DNA of 64,000 bases from Oscillospiraceae bacterium (GCA_017848115.1 JAGAKZ010000027.1:1-64000), one strand, 5' to 3'; shown: positions 41,836 through 49,873, numbered from the stretch's first letter. The notes: a model not told the origin generated them from the sequence alone. Translations and numbers: made by a program.

Positions 41836-41840
41836 ATAAT
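41832..41840 (+). promoter_or_regulatory. Extended -10 promoter of the XRE gene
   Basis: TGATATAAT (TGn plus TATAAT) without a clear -35; overlapped by the third operator palindrome. Confidence 0.6.
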
Positions 41841-41875
41841 TTGTTAAAAGCACACAAAAAAGAGGTATGAATTTT

Positions 41876-42229
41876 ATGTACTATAGATTAAAAGATTTAA
41901 GAGAAGATAAAGATCTAAGCCAAGAAGAAGTTGGGAAAGTTATAAACACATCAGCATGCTATTACGGAGCGTATGAGAATGGGAAAAGAGATATCCCTCT
42001 TCAAAGAGCCGTACAACTTGCAGAATTTTATAATGTTTCTCTTGATTACTTGGCAGATTTGAGTGATGATAAGGGCGGAAACCACTGCAATTTCCTTGAT
42101 TCACGAGAGAAAGAGCTGATCCAGAACTGGAGAAAGATTTCTGTTAAGCAACAAAACAGGATCCTTGATGAAATCGAGGATTACCTCGAAGAACCGCCCA
42201 GGACAACCGCAAAAAAATCCGTTATCTGA
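41876..42229 (+). CDS. XRE-family transcriptional repressor of the prophage
   Basis: 117 aa. N-terminal helix-turn-helix (residues 1-60: LKDLREDKDLSQEEVGKVIN, YYGAYENGKRDIPL, LAEFYNVSLDYLADL) typical of cI/Xre-like phage repressors. The C-terminal helical part probably dimerises. The ATG at 41876 is 10 bp after AGAGG; the in-frame ATG at 41867 is too close. Expressed divergently from the structural operon through the operator cluster just upstream, so it is the likely lysogeny regulator. Confidence 0.85.
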   Translation: MYYRLKDLREDKDLSQEEVGKVINTSACYYGAYENGKRDIPLQRAVQLAEFYNVSLDYLADLSDDKGGNHCNFLDSREKELIQNWRKISVKQQNRILDEIEDYLEEPPRTTAKKSVI

Positions 42230-42487
42230 GGTTCAGTTTTTCTTGAAAAAAATTTGTCTGCGACAAGTTTTTTTAAACAAGCAAGCTTGTTTTTATTTGC
42301 TTTTGTTATTTTTTGTTGTCTGATTATTTTAATTCTTGTTTTATTGTTTGTTTTGGTTATATTTGTCATACGTTTGGTTTTATTTGTTTTTTGTCGTTTC
42401 GTTTTACTTTTCATTTTTTCAGTTTTCGTTTTGGTTTTACGTTTATTTTGGAAAAAAGCTTGCCTGCAAGCAGTCAACTTTTTCTTT

Positions 42488-42571
42488 CGGTCTCCGACCG
42501 ACCAAAAACCATCCTAAGATGGTTTCTGGACTTCCTTTCGCTCTGCGGAGCGACCAAAGGCCTTAAGGCCT
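42488..42571. repeat. Cluster of four short hairpins
   Basis: Consecutive inverted repeats: TCGGT/ACCGA, AAACCATC/GATGGTTT, CGCTC/GAGCG and the perfect palindrome AGGCCTTAAGGCCT (42558-42571). Such stem-loop arrays are typical of single-strand origins. Confidence 0.6.
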
Positions 42572-42686
42572 CTGGACTCAGCACAGCAACTATTCTTTTT
42601 TCATCTTCTAAGGCAGTATCTACGCAATTTTTAAGTTTGTAGGTTTATGCTTGTCTCTCTCCCCACCCGCCCGCCGGTTTTTTTGG

Positions 42687-43054
42687 TATCAATTAACTAC
42701 GCTTGGGACGGGATGAGAAATAATAAACCACTGGCGTGGGTACTGGTGTAGAAAAAATTTTCCCCTCCGGGGCTTGACATCAGGAACCGAGAGCCGATAT
42801 TTTCGGCAGTCGTGGCAGGGGGTCCCCTTACTGACTTCTACCAATTCGGGCTTTTCTTTTGTTGTCCGGACTGTTTTGTTATTCTTTTCAGTCAGTGTTA
42901 TGGGGACGCCTGCCGGCAACGAGCCTATATCGGCTCAACCTAATGTAAAGCCCTGCCCTACGGCTCCGGGGAAATTTTTTTCAGGCGTGGTTATGGGAGT
43001 GGTTTATTATTTCTCGGTGATGTTCTGGAAGATGGGACGCTCCGTTAATTGATA
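42687..43054. repeat. 368-bp imperfect inverted repeat
   Basis: Four collinear matched blocks fold the segment on itself. TATCAATTAAC (42687) pairs with GTTAATTGATA (43044). GAGAAATAATAAACCACT (42715) pairs with the exact reverse complement at 42998-43015. The AAAAAATTTTCCCC (42752) region pairs with GGGGAAATTTTTTT (42968), and GAGCCGATAT (42791) with ATATCGGCTC (42927). The centre is near 42865. It encodes no protein. On single-stranded DNA it would form one giant hairpin. Confidence 0.75.
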
Positions 43055-43181
43055 CTTGTTTTTTGGTCAGAGCATAAAAATTGCTGATACTGGTTTGTTA
43101 TATTGCTGATGAGCGTTTGAGTTGTGCAAAGTGCTGTATCTGAAGTTGTGCATCGATTAATCAGGTTAAGCAGTTTGCATA

Positions 43182-43209
43182 AAAAAAGACCCACATGAAA
43201 CATGTGGGT
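43182..43209 (-). terminator. Terminator of the 64-aa gene (minus strand)
   Basis: Perfect 9-bp stem ACCCACATG/CATGTGGGT with loop AAA; seven T follow on the minus strand. Confidence 0.9.
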
Positions 43210-43217
43210 AAAAGCGA

Positions 43218-43412
43218 TTAAAGTGAATGTTTGGTTTTATAGTCTTCTCTGCGTTTAAGGCTTTCAAATTTATAGCAAAGTTCTGATGTTATATATCTTC
43301 TGCGTTCTTCTTGTTCCGGATCTGAATCTGGTGTTATGATGTTGCCGAAGTATCTGATAAGCTGGACGAATAATTCAGCTGGAATCTGAACTGTTTTTGA
43401 TTCAATTTTCAT
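43218..43412 (-). CDS. Small protein of unknown function near the right prophage end
   Basis: 64 aa, MKIESKTVQIPAELFVQLIRYF..., helical and charged. The opening TVQIPAELFVQLIRYF is reminiscent of a ribbon-helix-helix strand-helix unit, so a DNA-binding role is possible but unproven. AAGGTG lies upstream. The longer frame reaching 43550 would run through repeated hairpin sequence and is not supported. Confidence 0.5.
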   Translation of the reverse strand: MKIESKTVQIPAELFVQLIRYFGNIITPDSDPEQEERRRYITSELCYKFESLKRREDYKTKHSL

Positions 43413-43562
43413 GATTAATGCACCTTCTTTTTTTATTTCCCCTTTAGGGGACGGAAATTTTTCATAATTAATGCACCTTTTCTGTTTTAAGTTATTCCCC
43501 GTTAGCGCAAAAAGAATTCCTATTTTTTCATTTTTTGAATTATTCCCCATTAGGGGACGGAA
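43411..43562. repeat. Short repeats CATRATTAATGCACCTT and CCCC-TTAGGGGA hairpins
   Basis: CAT(G/A)ATTAATGCACCTT occurs at 43411-43427 and 43463-43479. TCCCCTTTAGGGGA and TTCCCCATTAGGGGAC hairpin words, with a related TTCCCCGTTAGCGC, punctuate the rest. Possibly a degenerate array of small terminator or regulatory units just inside the right boundary. Confidence 0.5.
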
Positions 43563-43563
43563 A

Positions 43564-43591
43564 AACTGGTAAAATCACACTTTTGCGAAAT
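43564..43591. repeat. Right dif-like site, candidate attR
   Basis: Left arm AACTGGTAAAA (43564-43574), centre TCACAC, right arm TTTTGCGAAAT (43581-43591). Centre and right arm equal the left site; the left arm keeps only its AAAA end. The following 30 bp (to 43622) also resemble the left site, including TCTCCTGCTATT. Confidence 0.6.
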
Positions 43592-43665
43592 TAGGAAATT
43601 AATTTTTTGCTCTCCTGCTATTTCTGCTGTAAGTTTTCAAACTTAATCACATCTCATTAATAAAA

Positions 43666-43701
43666 AATATGCGATATCAATAGACATCGCATATTTTTTT
43701 A
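43666..43701. terminator. Terminator after coiled-coil copy 2
   Basis: Ten-bp stem AATATGCGAT/ATCGCATATT (43666-43675 with 43686-43695), T-runs on both strands. Confidence 0.85.
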
Positions 43702-43709
43702 TTTTATTC

Positions 43710-44018
43710 TTATCGTTTAAATGCTGTTCCGAGTTCTATAAGAACATCTGCAATCTCTTGATTGTCCTTCAAAGCTGTTACATCTTTTTCAATTGTTATC
43801 AATCTGTCGTTAGCTGATGATACATTCTCTGCAAGAAGACCAATGTTCTTATCAGTTACATTTTCTAAATGAAGCTTTATGTTTCTGACATCTGTTTTTA
43901 ATTCTGTTATGGATTTGTCCATAGTATCAAAACGCTTGTTAATCTCAGATATTTCTGACTTCATATCAGACATTTCTGACTTAATCTCAGTAAGAAGAGT
44001 TAAAATTTTTTCGTCCAT
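43710..44018 (-). CDS. Coiled-coil protein, copy 2 of the duplicated cassette
   Basis: 102 aa, MDEKILTLLTEIKSEMSDMK then heptad repeats (MKSEISEINKRF; ITELKTDVRNIKLHLENV) to the end. The first 11 residues, the ribosome-binding site and the promoter are nearly identical to copy 1 at 33234-33485, but the rest has diverged or been exchanged. It lies just outside the right dif-like site, next to the DUF4132 gene, so it may be the left end of another, largely lost, phage. Confidence 0.6.
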   Translation of the reverse strand: MDEKILTLLTEIKSEMSDMKSEISEINKRFDTMDKSITELKTDVRNIKLHLENVTDKNIGLLAENVSSANDRLITIEKDVTALKDNQEIADVLIELGTAFKR

Positions 44019-44037
44019 CTGAACCACCTCACTTATA

Positions 44038-44066
44038 ATTATAAGCTGTTTATATTCTGTTGTCAA
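44038..44066 (-). promoter_or_regulatory. Promoter of coiled-coil copy 2
   Basis: Minus strand TTGACA (44066-44061), 17 bp, TATAAT (44043-44038); same sequence as the copy 1 promoter except in the spacer. Confidence 0.8.
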
Positions 44067-44080
44067 GAATTTTTATTCTG

Positions 44081-47000
44081 TCAAACTATCTGTTCGATAA
44101 TACTTGGATCTTTTATTTTACTGTCTTCTGCTAAGAACAATATCTTTGTGAGTATTTCGGCTGTTTTCGGATCTTCGTCTGCAAATGGTAAAAATAGTTT
44201 GCCACGGTGCTGAGAATGAACCGGTAAAATATTTATCATTGTACCACCCATTTTATGAATAACTCCGCTTCCGAGATGAACACTGTAATTTCCGTATTTG
44301 CCTTCAATGTGTGCATGGTTCTTTTCAAGTTTTACATTTGTAAGCTTAAACAACGGAAGTGTAAATTCAATGATTGCCGAACGCATTTCAATTGTTGAAT
44401 GGCTTGTTTCAGGGTCAACTCCCCCAACGTGTGCGACACTTACTGCCATATCAACATCACGCATTACTTCGGAGAAGATAATATCAGGAATATCGTTGAT
44501 TTTTATAGCTTTACCTGTTTTTCTGTCAGAAAATTCGACCCATTCAAGTGTCGGAGCTTCGATATCTGCCGGAGAAAACCAATCGGCCATTGCGTAAATT
44601 TTGGCAACGATATTTTCTTTATAGTAAATCTTCTGTAATCCGTCTTCGATGTCAGCGACCCATCTGCGTGATTTAAGGCAGGCAACTGTTTTTGCAGGCT
44701 GTATCTGATTACCGGCGTATCTTCTTGAATTGTCGCATTCTTTTTCTTCATTTGTCTTTATATAAAGCTCTCTGAAGATTTGCTTGAAATGTTGTACTAT
44801 TCCTTTGTCAAAAAGATATTTCTGATAATCGCACCAATGACCGCTCTTATACAGATCAAAAGGATGTGCAACTGTTACAGTGTCAGTGTCTGAAAGTTTT
44901 ACAGATTTGCCATTGTAATCGGTCAGCTTATTTCCATCAAGGAAACCAAGTTTGTTGTTATGCATAAATACAAGATCTCTTATCAGTGGTTCAACAACAG
45001 GATTGGATTTTAGTATAGAAATTTCTTCAACTGCAAACTTTGTGGATTCTTCCATAGACTGTTCAAACATTATTTTTGTACGTCTGTACTGTTCGTTAAG
45101 ATTTTTCTTTGTTTCATTTATGCGTAAAATATATTCGTTCTTTTTAAGTTTGGCAGGTATAGATTTTAATGTTTTTCCATTTTTTGAAACAGCGACATCA
45201 ACTTTACCCTTTTGGTCAACAACTAGACGAATAACTATGTCATCTATTTCTTTGTCTTCAAACAATTCTTTGTTATCATCTATAAGTTTTGTTTCCATTC
45301 TGAGAGTAAGACGTGTTACATCGGAATAACCGGCATTCATTGCAAGGTTCTGCATGGAGATCTCTACTGCTTTCTTTTCGCTTGCACTTCTCTGCGCTCC
45401 GAATTTCTTGCTTTCTTTTAAGAATTTTTGCAAATAAAGGTATCTTTGACATATATCATCTTCATCTTTTATAGGAATAAGCGAAAATGCCATAAGGAGA
45501 TCTTTGTTTCTCTTTTCCGATATGGTTTTAATAGTTTTGTCAGTTTCCATTTTTCCAAGAACAGCATCAGCATATTTTCTTGCTCTTGAATGTTTTGTGC
45601 CATCCGAAATATATTTTGCTGCATCGTAAATCATGTTAAAGCGTTTCGTGCCAAGAGTTTCATAAGCAGATCTGAACCAGTTGATATCAAATGCACCAAG
45701 ATTAAGTTCATCATCATTAAGAGGTGTGTATTTTGCTATCATAGCTTTTCGGTGATCATCAAAACGTTCATTCATATGAGCCATAAAATAATAGCATGAT
45801 GATATAAAGCCGTCCCATTTAAGATATTCTCCTGTTATACCTAACCATTCGGGAGCGTACATAGCTGATTCTATAAGACGTTTTTCGGATATATCCGTGC
45901 CTTTGATAAGTTGCTTTAGTTTTTTTGCATTATCATCGTCATCAGGGACACATACAGATAACAGATGACTTAGACAATATTTTTTACTTGTATCTGCCCA
46001 GTATGTATAAGAAGAACGTTCAAGCTTATCATTACCCATAGCAGATATAATGGCAACAAAGTTTTCAGCACCATATATTCTTTCGATTCCGGTTATATAC
46101 GAAGAATATTCTGTTGCTGTATCGCCTCTTTTTAATTCTGTAGCCAGTACAGTGTCTACCATCTTATAATACATATTGACTGCAAAGTCTACAAGTTTGT
46201 TATCATTATCTGTCAGTTCATCTTTGTTTCCTGTCAGATCCCATATTATTGAAAGCTTTCTGTTATTTTTCCATGAACTGTAGCTTCCTCGTGCAGAGAT
46301 TTGTTTATCTTTTTCTCGTACCGCTTTTATAACAGTCGAAACATAACTCAAAGCATCTTTCATATTGTTTTCGTTACATATAAAGTGATACATTTCATTT
46401 TCTGAAATGATTCCTCTGTTAGCTGAGATGATGTAGTCACGTATCGAAGGAGTGGATATCCTGTATGTAGATGAATATGAAGAACTATACACATTTGGTA
46501 AGTTAAAACTGCCATAACGATTTTTGCATTCCTCTGATACATCAGAAGTTTTCAGATATATCTTTTCTTTAAGAGGCATAATTGTTTCAAGTTTGTCATC
46601 ATTTCTGCAAGTTATTTTTGAAAGTAAAAAAGCTATCTGAATGTGAGAAATAAGCGGTACAAATTGTTTTTTTCCACTGTAGTCAGGTTCATCTTCTATC
46701 AGTACATCTGATTTGTCAATAGCTTTTATATACCATAAACCTACTGCGACAGCCATTTCTTCAAGAACAGACACATTTATAAAATTCTCTGTAAGATTTT
46801 TTATGATGTCAGCCGAATGTCCGAAATAATCGCATTTAAGAACATCTTCAAATCCTGCACCATAAAGTTTTGCTATATGTTTTTTCATAGCCTTTGTATA
46901 TTGATTTTCCTTATGATATACGATAGATAAGATATACATACGAAAAAGTCTTTCATGAGAATTTATATTTTTTTCATACCATTCTTTCCATAAGGGGTAC

Positions 47001-49315
47001 AGAGGAAGCTTGTACTTATAGCCTTCGATTCTTTCACGAAACCTTCGATACTCACAACCGACTACTGTAACTTCACCTTCCGGACCTGTAAACTCATCAT
47101 ACTTATGTTGGTCAATAAAATCAACAAGAGCAAAGAAATCTGCTTTTGCCTGCTTAAATGACGGACATTCCCCTGTTTTATCCGAATCTTTTTTATTTGC
47201 AGATTTGTACTTTTCAGGAAGCAGGACAGCTCCGATTTCTGAATCAGGGAAATAACTCATAAAACGTTCTACACATTTTTGTGTAAATTCATTCTCAGGT
47301 ATTTCAGGAGTGTAAATATCATTGTCGTTGAAAAGTCTTTCAGGTTGTTCGGTATCTTCCTTATCATTGCCGAGTATATTTTCAATAAGTATTTTTTCTT
47401 TAGTTGTAGGTTCTGAAATATTACTTACAAGTTCCCTGCACTTATCAAACAAATCAGTTCGTTTCTCATCTTTTCCGGTTTGCATTATAATATCAAGAGC
47501 AGCAGTTCTTTTTTCTTCTTTTTTATCATTGATAAGACGCTGAACCGAACCATAAAGATCGCTGTCGCTCTGAGTACAGAGAAGATTTATCAGATTTGCT
47601 CTTGCATCTGCTGCTTTATATCTGAGCATTTCCTCCATCTGAAGATAATTTTCAGGACAAAGTTCTGTATTACACACAATAGCATATGCCTGTTTTCTTG
47701 TCATTTCTGATTTGTCACACAATGCTGATGTCAATGCTTTTCTCTGTGTGTCTGTCTGAGGATGTATAAGTAGCAATCTTACAATGTAGCTTCTTTCATC
47801 AGGATCAGAATCAGAAAGAATATTACATATCTCATCAATTTTTTCATCACTTTTCAAAGCACTTGCTATATAAGCCATACGAATAACAAGGTCGCTTCTT
47901 TTTAACTTTGCAGCATACCACGGGAATATACACGGAGAATATACTATTTCCTTTCCTTTAAATGAATTATATAAACCTTTGAGGAGCATATAATATTTTT
48001 CTGCCGTTTCGTTGTCTTCAAAGTATTCATTTAAGTCACAATATTGTTTTTTCTTATATATTTCATCTGTAGTTTTAATGTTATAGCTATATGGAAACAT
48101 TGAAGAAATACATCTATGTACTCCGTACATAAAACAAGGAATATATACTGCCATCATTTCTGCATCATCGGTGTATTCAGAAATGATTTTTTGTGCAACA
48201 TTATGAAGAAGAGATGCGTTGTCAAGCTGGATAGTGATATACGAAGCAGTAAGTAACTGATGTCTTGTTCCTGTTTCCGATATTTTATGTACTATTTGAA
48301 TGAGATCGTCTACCTCATAAAATCCGTATGCCCACAACGCAACATGTATCTTCATACTGTCTTCTGAAGAAAGATATTCTTTTCTGATATCAGGATCATT
48401 AATAACGTTGTATATAAGTTCGATTGATTTTTCACTTATATGTTCAAGCTTTGATGATTCATCATTAATAAGTCCCAGCCATGTTCCTACGGCTCTTTTT
48501 ACCGATGAATATCGTATATATCCGTTTCGGTAGATAACTTCCAGAAGAGTGATAAATGCATCAGTGTTTCCGCAGTCCATAGTTTCACATATAGCCTGCC
48601 TGAAACCTTCCTGAAGTCTTGCCGCTTCAAGTAATTTTCCTATAAGTACATGGAGTTCATGATTATGGCTTTTGACTACCGCTCTTATAAGGGAGTGTGT
48701 TACGGGTACGTTTGATTCATTATTGACAGCATCTTTTATTATATTGATCAGACGTTCATTTCCGCAGTCGATCTCATATGCCATAGCATAACTTATAAAA
48801 TCGTTGTTTTCCATGTATCTGTAACAGTAGATCCTGTATCCGATGATCTCTTCGGAATATTTTTCTTCAAGAATATCGCATATGTCCATATCTATATCAT
48901 CATATTCTGAAAAAACATACATTATTCTGAGGATATTCTTTGCGGTAATATTGCTGTTTTTAGTTCTGAAAGAACGTTTGTAGTATGAATTTGAATATAT
49001 CCACTCATGTAAATGGTCAATAGTATGATAAAACATTTCCTTACGACTCGGATATATCCAACCGTTAAAAAGGTCTTCAGCGTTTTCCCTGAAAAATTCC
49101 GATGGTTTCTTATATATTCCGTCTGCAAGTCCTGACTTGAGCTTTTTATAAAGTTCTGATTTTCCATCACCGTATTGGCTGGCATCTTTGGTAAATGCCT
49201 TTGGTTCATCGCTCAGATTATCATAGGCTGCTTTTTTATAAGCTTTTAATTTTTCACTGTACTTTTCACCGAGTTTGGACAGTCTTCTTTTTTCTTCGTT
49301 CGAATAATTTTCCAC
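44081..49315 (-). CDS. Giant DUF4132 (YehI/MolR-like) protein
   Basis: 1744 aa, soluble and mostly alpha-helical, with HEAT-like repeats over much of the N-terminal and central part. The final about 190 residues form the DUF4132 domain (FKQIFRELYIKTNEE; SRRYAGNQIQPAKTVACLKS; SVAHVGGVDPETSHSTIEMR; GKLFLPFADEDPKTAEILTK). E. coli YehI, a relative, is encoded near a MoxR ATPase (YehL) and VWA protein (YehP). A MoxR-VWA pair lies 16-20 kb away here, on the other side of the prophage. GTG 49315 follows AAAGGAATG; upstream GTGs are less well placed. Function unknown. Confidence 0.85.
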   Translation of the reverse strand: MENYSNEEKRRLSKLGEKYSEKLKAYKKAAYDNLSDEPKAFTKDASQYGDGKSELYKKLKSGLADGIYKKPSEFFRENAEDLFNGWIYPSRKEMFYHTIDHLHEWIYSNSYYKRSFRTKNSNITAKNILRIMYVFSEYDDIDMDICDILEEKYSEEIIGYRIYCYRYMENNDFISYAMAYEIDCGNERLINIIKDAVNNESNVPVTHSLIRAVVKSHNHELHVLIGKLLEAARLQEGFRQAICETMDCGNTDAFITLLEVIYRNGYIRYSSVKRAVGTWLGLINDESSKLEHISEKSIELIYNVINDPDIRKEYLSSEDSMKIHVALWAYGFYEVDDLIQIVHKISETGTRHQLLTASYITIQLDNASLLHNVAQKIISEYTDDAEMMAVYIPCFMYGVHRCISSMFPYSYNIKTTDEIYKKKQYCDLNEYFEDNETAEKYYMLLKGLYNSFKGKEIVYSPCIFPWYAAKLKRSDLVIRMAYIASALKSDEKIDEICNILSDSDPDERSYIVRLLLIHPQTDTQRKALTSALCDKSEMTRKQAYAIVCNTELCPENYLQMEEMLRYKAADARANLINLLCTQSDSDLYGSVQRLINDKKEEKRTAALDIIMQTGKDEKRTDLFDKCRELVSNISEPTTKEKILIENILGNDKEDTEQPERLFNDNDIYTPEIPENEFTQKCVERFMSYFPDSEIGAVLLPEKYKSANKKDSDKTGECPSFKQAKADFFALVDFIDQHKYDEFTGPEGEVTVVGCEYRRFRERIEGYKYKLPLYPLWKEWYEKNINSHERLFRMYILSIVYHKENQYTKAMKKHIAKLYGAGFEDVLKCDYFGHSADIIKNLTENFINVSVLEEMAVAVGLWYIKAIDKSDVLIEDEPDYSGKKQFVPLISHIQIAFLLSKITCRNDDKLETIMPLKEKIYLKTSDVSEECKNRYGSFNLPNVYSSSYSSTYRISTPSIRDYIISANRGIISENEMYHFICNENNMKDALSYVSTVIKAVREKDKQISARGSYSSWKNNRKLSIIWDLTGNKDELTDNDNKLVDFAVNMYYKMVDTVLATELKRGDTATEYSSYITGIERIYGAENFVAIISAMGNDKLERSSYTYWADTSKKYCLSHLLSVCVPDDDDNAKKLKQLIKGTDISEKRLIESAMYAPEWLGITGEYLKWDGFISSCYYFMAHMNERFDDHRKAMIAKYTPLNDDELNLGAFDINWFRSAYETLGTKRFNMIYDAAKYISDGTKHSRARKYADAVLGKMETDKTIKTISEKRNKDLLMAFSLIPIKDEDDICQRYLYLQKFLKESKKFGAQRSASEKKAVEISMQNLAMNAGYSDVTRLTLRMETKLIDDNKELFEDKEIDDIVIRLVVDQKGKVDVAVSKNGKTLKSIPAKLKKNEYILRINETKKNLNEQYRRTKIMFEQSMEESTKFAVEEISILKSNPVVEPLIRDLVFMHNNKLGFLDGNKLTDYNGKSVKLSDTDTVTVAHPFDLYKSGHWCDYQKYLFDKGIVQHFKQIFRELYIKTNEEKECDNSRRYAGNQIQPAKTVACLKSRRWVADIEDGLQKIYYKENIVAKIYAMADWFSPADIEAPTLEWVEFSDRKTGKAIKINDIPDIIFSEVMRDVDMAVSVAHVGGVDPETSHSTIEMRSAIIEFTLPLFKLTNVKLEKNHAHIEGKYGNYSVHLGSGVIHKMGGTMINILPVHSQHRGKLFLPFADEDPKTAEILTKILFLAEDSKIKDPSIIEQIV

Positions 49316-49335
49316 AATATCATTCCTTTCATAAA

Positions 49336-49758
49336 TCACCACATACGGCCTGCAAGCATTACAAGGCGTATAAATGTAACCGTATCATTTTCAGACAGTG
49401 AAACAGCGTCATCTATTTCCCCAACGTCACTGTCATTTATAAATATCCTGAACAGTCCGTCTTCGTATGACCGACATGCATTGTCTACTGCTTTTTGTAT
49501 ATCAGCTTCTTTACCGCCATAGTTGATACCAAAAGCGATTTTTCCTATTTCGCTCATCTGTTCAAGTTGTTCTTCTGTAACAGGAGTTGCCGAATCTTCG
49601 CCAGCACGTACCCTTGAATTATATTCATTAACACATGTGTTTACCGAATAAGTTATCAGTTCACGAACCGTAAGCGGATTGTTTTCGAGATAGAAATCAA
49701 TTGTATTTATCTTTTTTCTCTTTGAACCTATCTGTTTCATATTTACTTTAACATTCAT
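49336..49758 (-). CDS. 140-aa partner of the DUF4132 protein, possible beta-grasp fold
   Basis: First gene of the DUF4132 operon, 20 bp before it. The N-terminus (MNVKVNMKQIG; INTIDFYLENNPLTVRELIT) and C-terminus (LFRIFINDSDVGEIDDAVSL; DTVTFIRLVMLAGRMW) read like the strands and helix of a ubiquitin-like/ThiS-MoaD beta-grasp protein with a helical insert (about 55-105). The last residues ...LAG-RMW replace the usual terminal Gly-Gly. This is inferred from pattern alone; no family was recognised. AGGTGGTGA upstream. Confidence 0.7.
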   Translation of the reverse strand: MNVKVNMKQIGSKRKKINTIDFYLENNPLTVRELITYSVNTCVNEYNSRVRAGEDSATPVTEEQLEQMSEIGKIAFGINYGGKEADIQKAVDNACRSYEDGLFRIFINDSDVGEIDDAVSLSENDTVTFIRLVMLAGRMW

Positions 49759-49805
49759 AAAATCACCACCTGTATTAACAATAGATTATTTGATATATGT
49801 CAATA

Positions 49806-49834
49806 ATTATATCATAATAAACAAAATATTTCAA
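49806..49834 (-). promoter_or_regulatory. Promoter of the DUF4132 operon
   Basis: Minus strand TTGAAA (49834-49829), 17 bp, TATAAT (49811-49806) with an extended TG element (TGATATAAT). Confidence 0.7.
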
Positions 49835-49873
49835 TGCAAAATATAATATTATCGTCTTATTGTAATATAAAAT

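Larger units (their letters stand above)
42230..43217. other. Long non-coding region of the prophage with hairpins
   Basis: About 990 bp with no believable gene. 42250-42480 is a strongly T/G-biased stretch (A/C-rich on the minus strand); the open frames there are low-complexity artefacts. A possible terminator for the XRE gene (AAACAAG/CTTGTTT) is at 42275-42292. A cluster of four hairpins follows at 42488-42571, and a 368-bp imperfect inverted repeat at 42687-43054. Non-coding regions of this kind in ssDNA phages carry origins and the packaging signal. Confidence 0.5.
32139..43591. mobile_element. Inovirus-like (filamentous phage) prophage
   Basis: About 11.4 kb bounded by 28-bp dif-like sites that share a 21-bp identical core, with similarity continuing about 30 bp further. 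It encodes a Zot/pI-like ATPase, an HUH replication initiator, a short coat-protein candidate with a terminator just after it, a large secreted adsorption-protein candidate and a pVI-like membrane protein. A small basic ssDNA-binding candidate and an XRE repressor are also present. The order (SSB?, coat, pIII-like, pVI-like, Zot) is the conserved filamentous-phage morphogenesis order. No integrase gene is present, consistent with use of host XerCD. No capsid, tail, portal or terminase genes of tailed phages were seen. Confidence 0.82.

Noticed and set aside
42181-42642. Several overlapping open frames on both strands (Phe/Val-rich on plus, Lys/Thr-rich on minus)
   Set aside because: They follow from the T/G-biased strand composition; all frames are low-complexity and lack ribosome-binding sites. 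Treated as non-coding.
42689-43052. Open frames of 76 and 92 aa inside the long inverted repeat
   Set aside because: They coincide with the palindromic arms, have no Shine-Dalgarno and carry no recognisable pattern; the nucleotide structure explains the segment better.
43412-43550. N-terminal extension of the 64-aa gene to 110 aa
   Set aside because: The extension runs through repeated hairpin sequence and the inner ATG has the good AAGGTG site.
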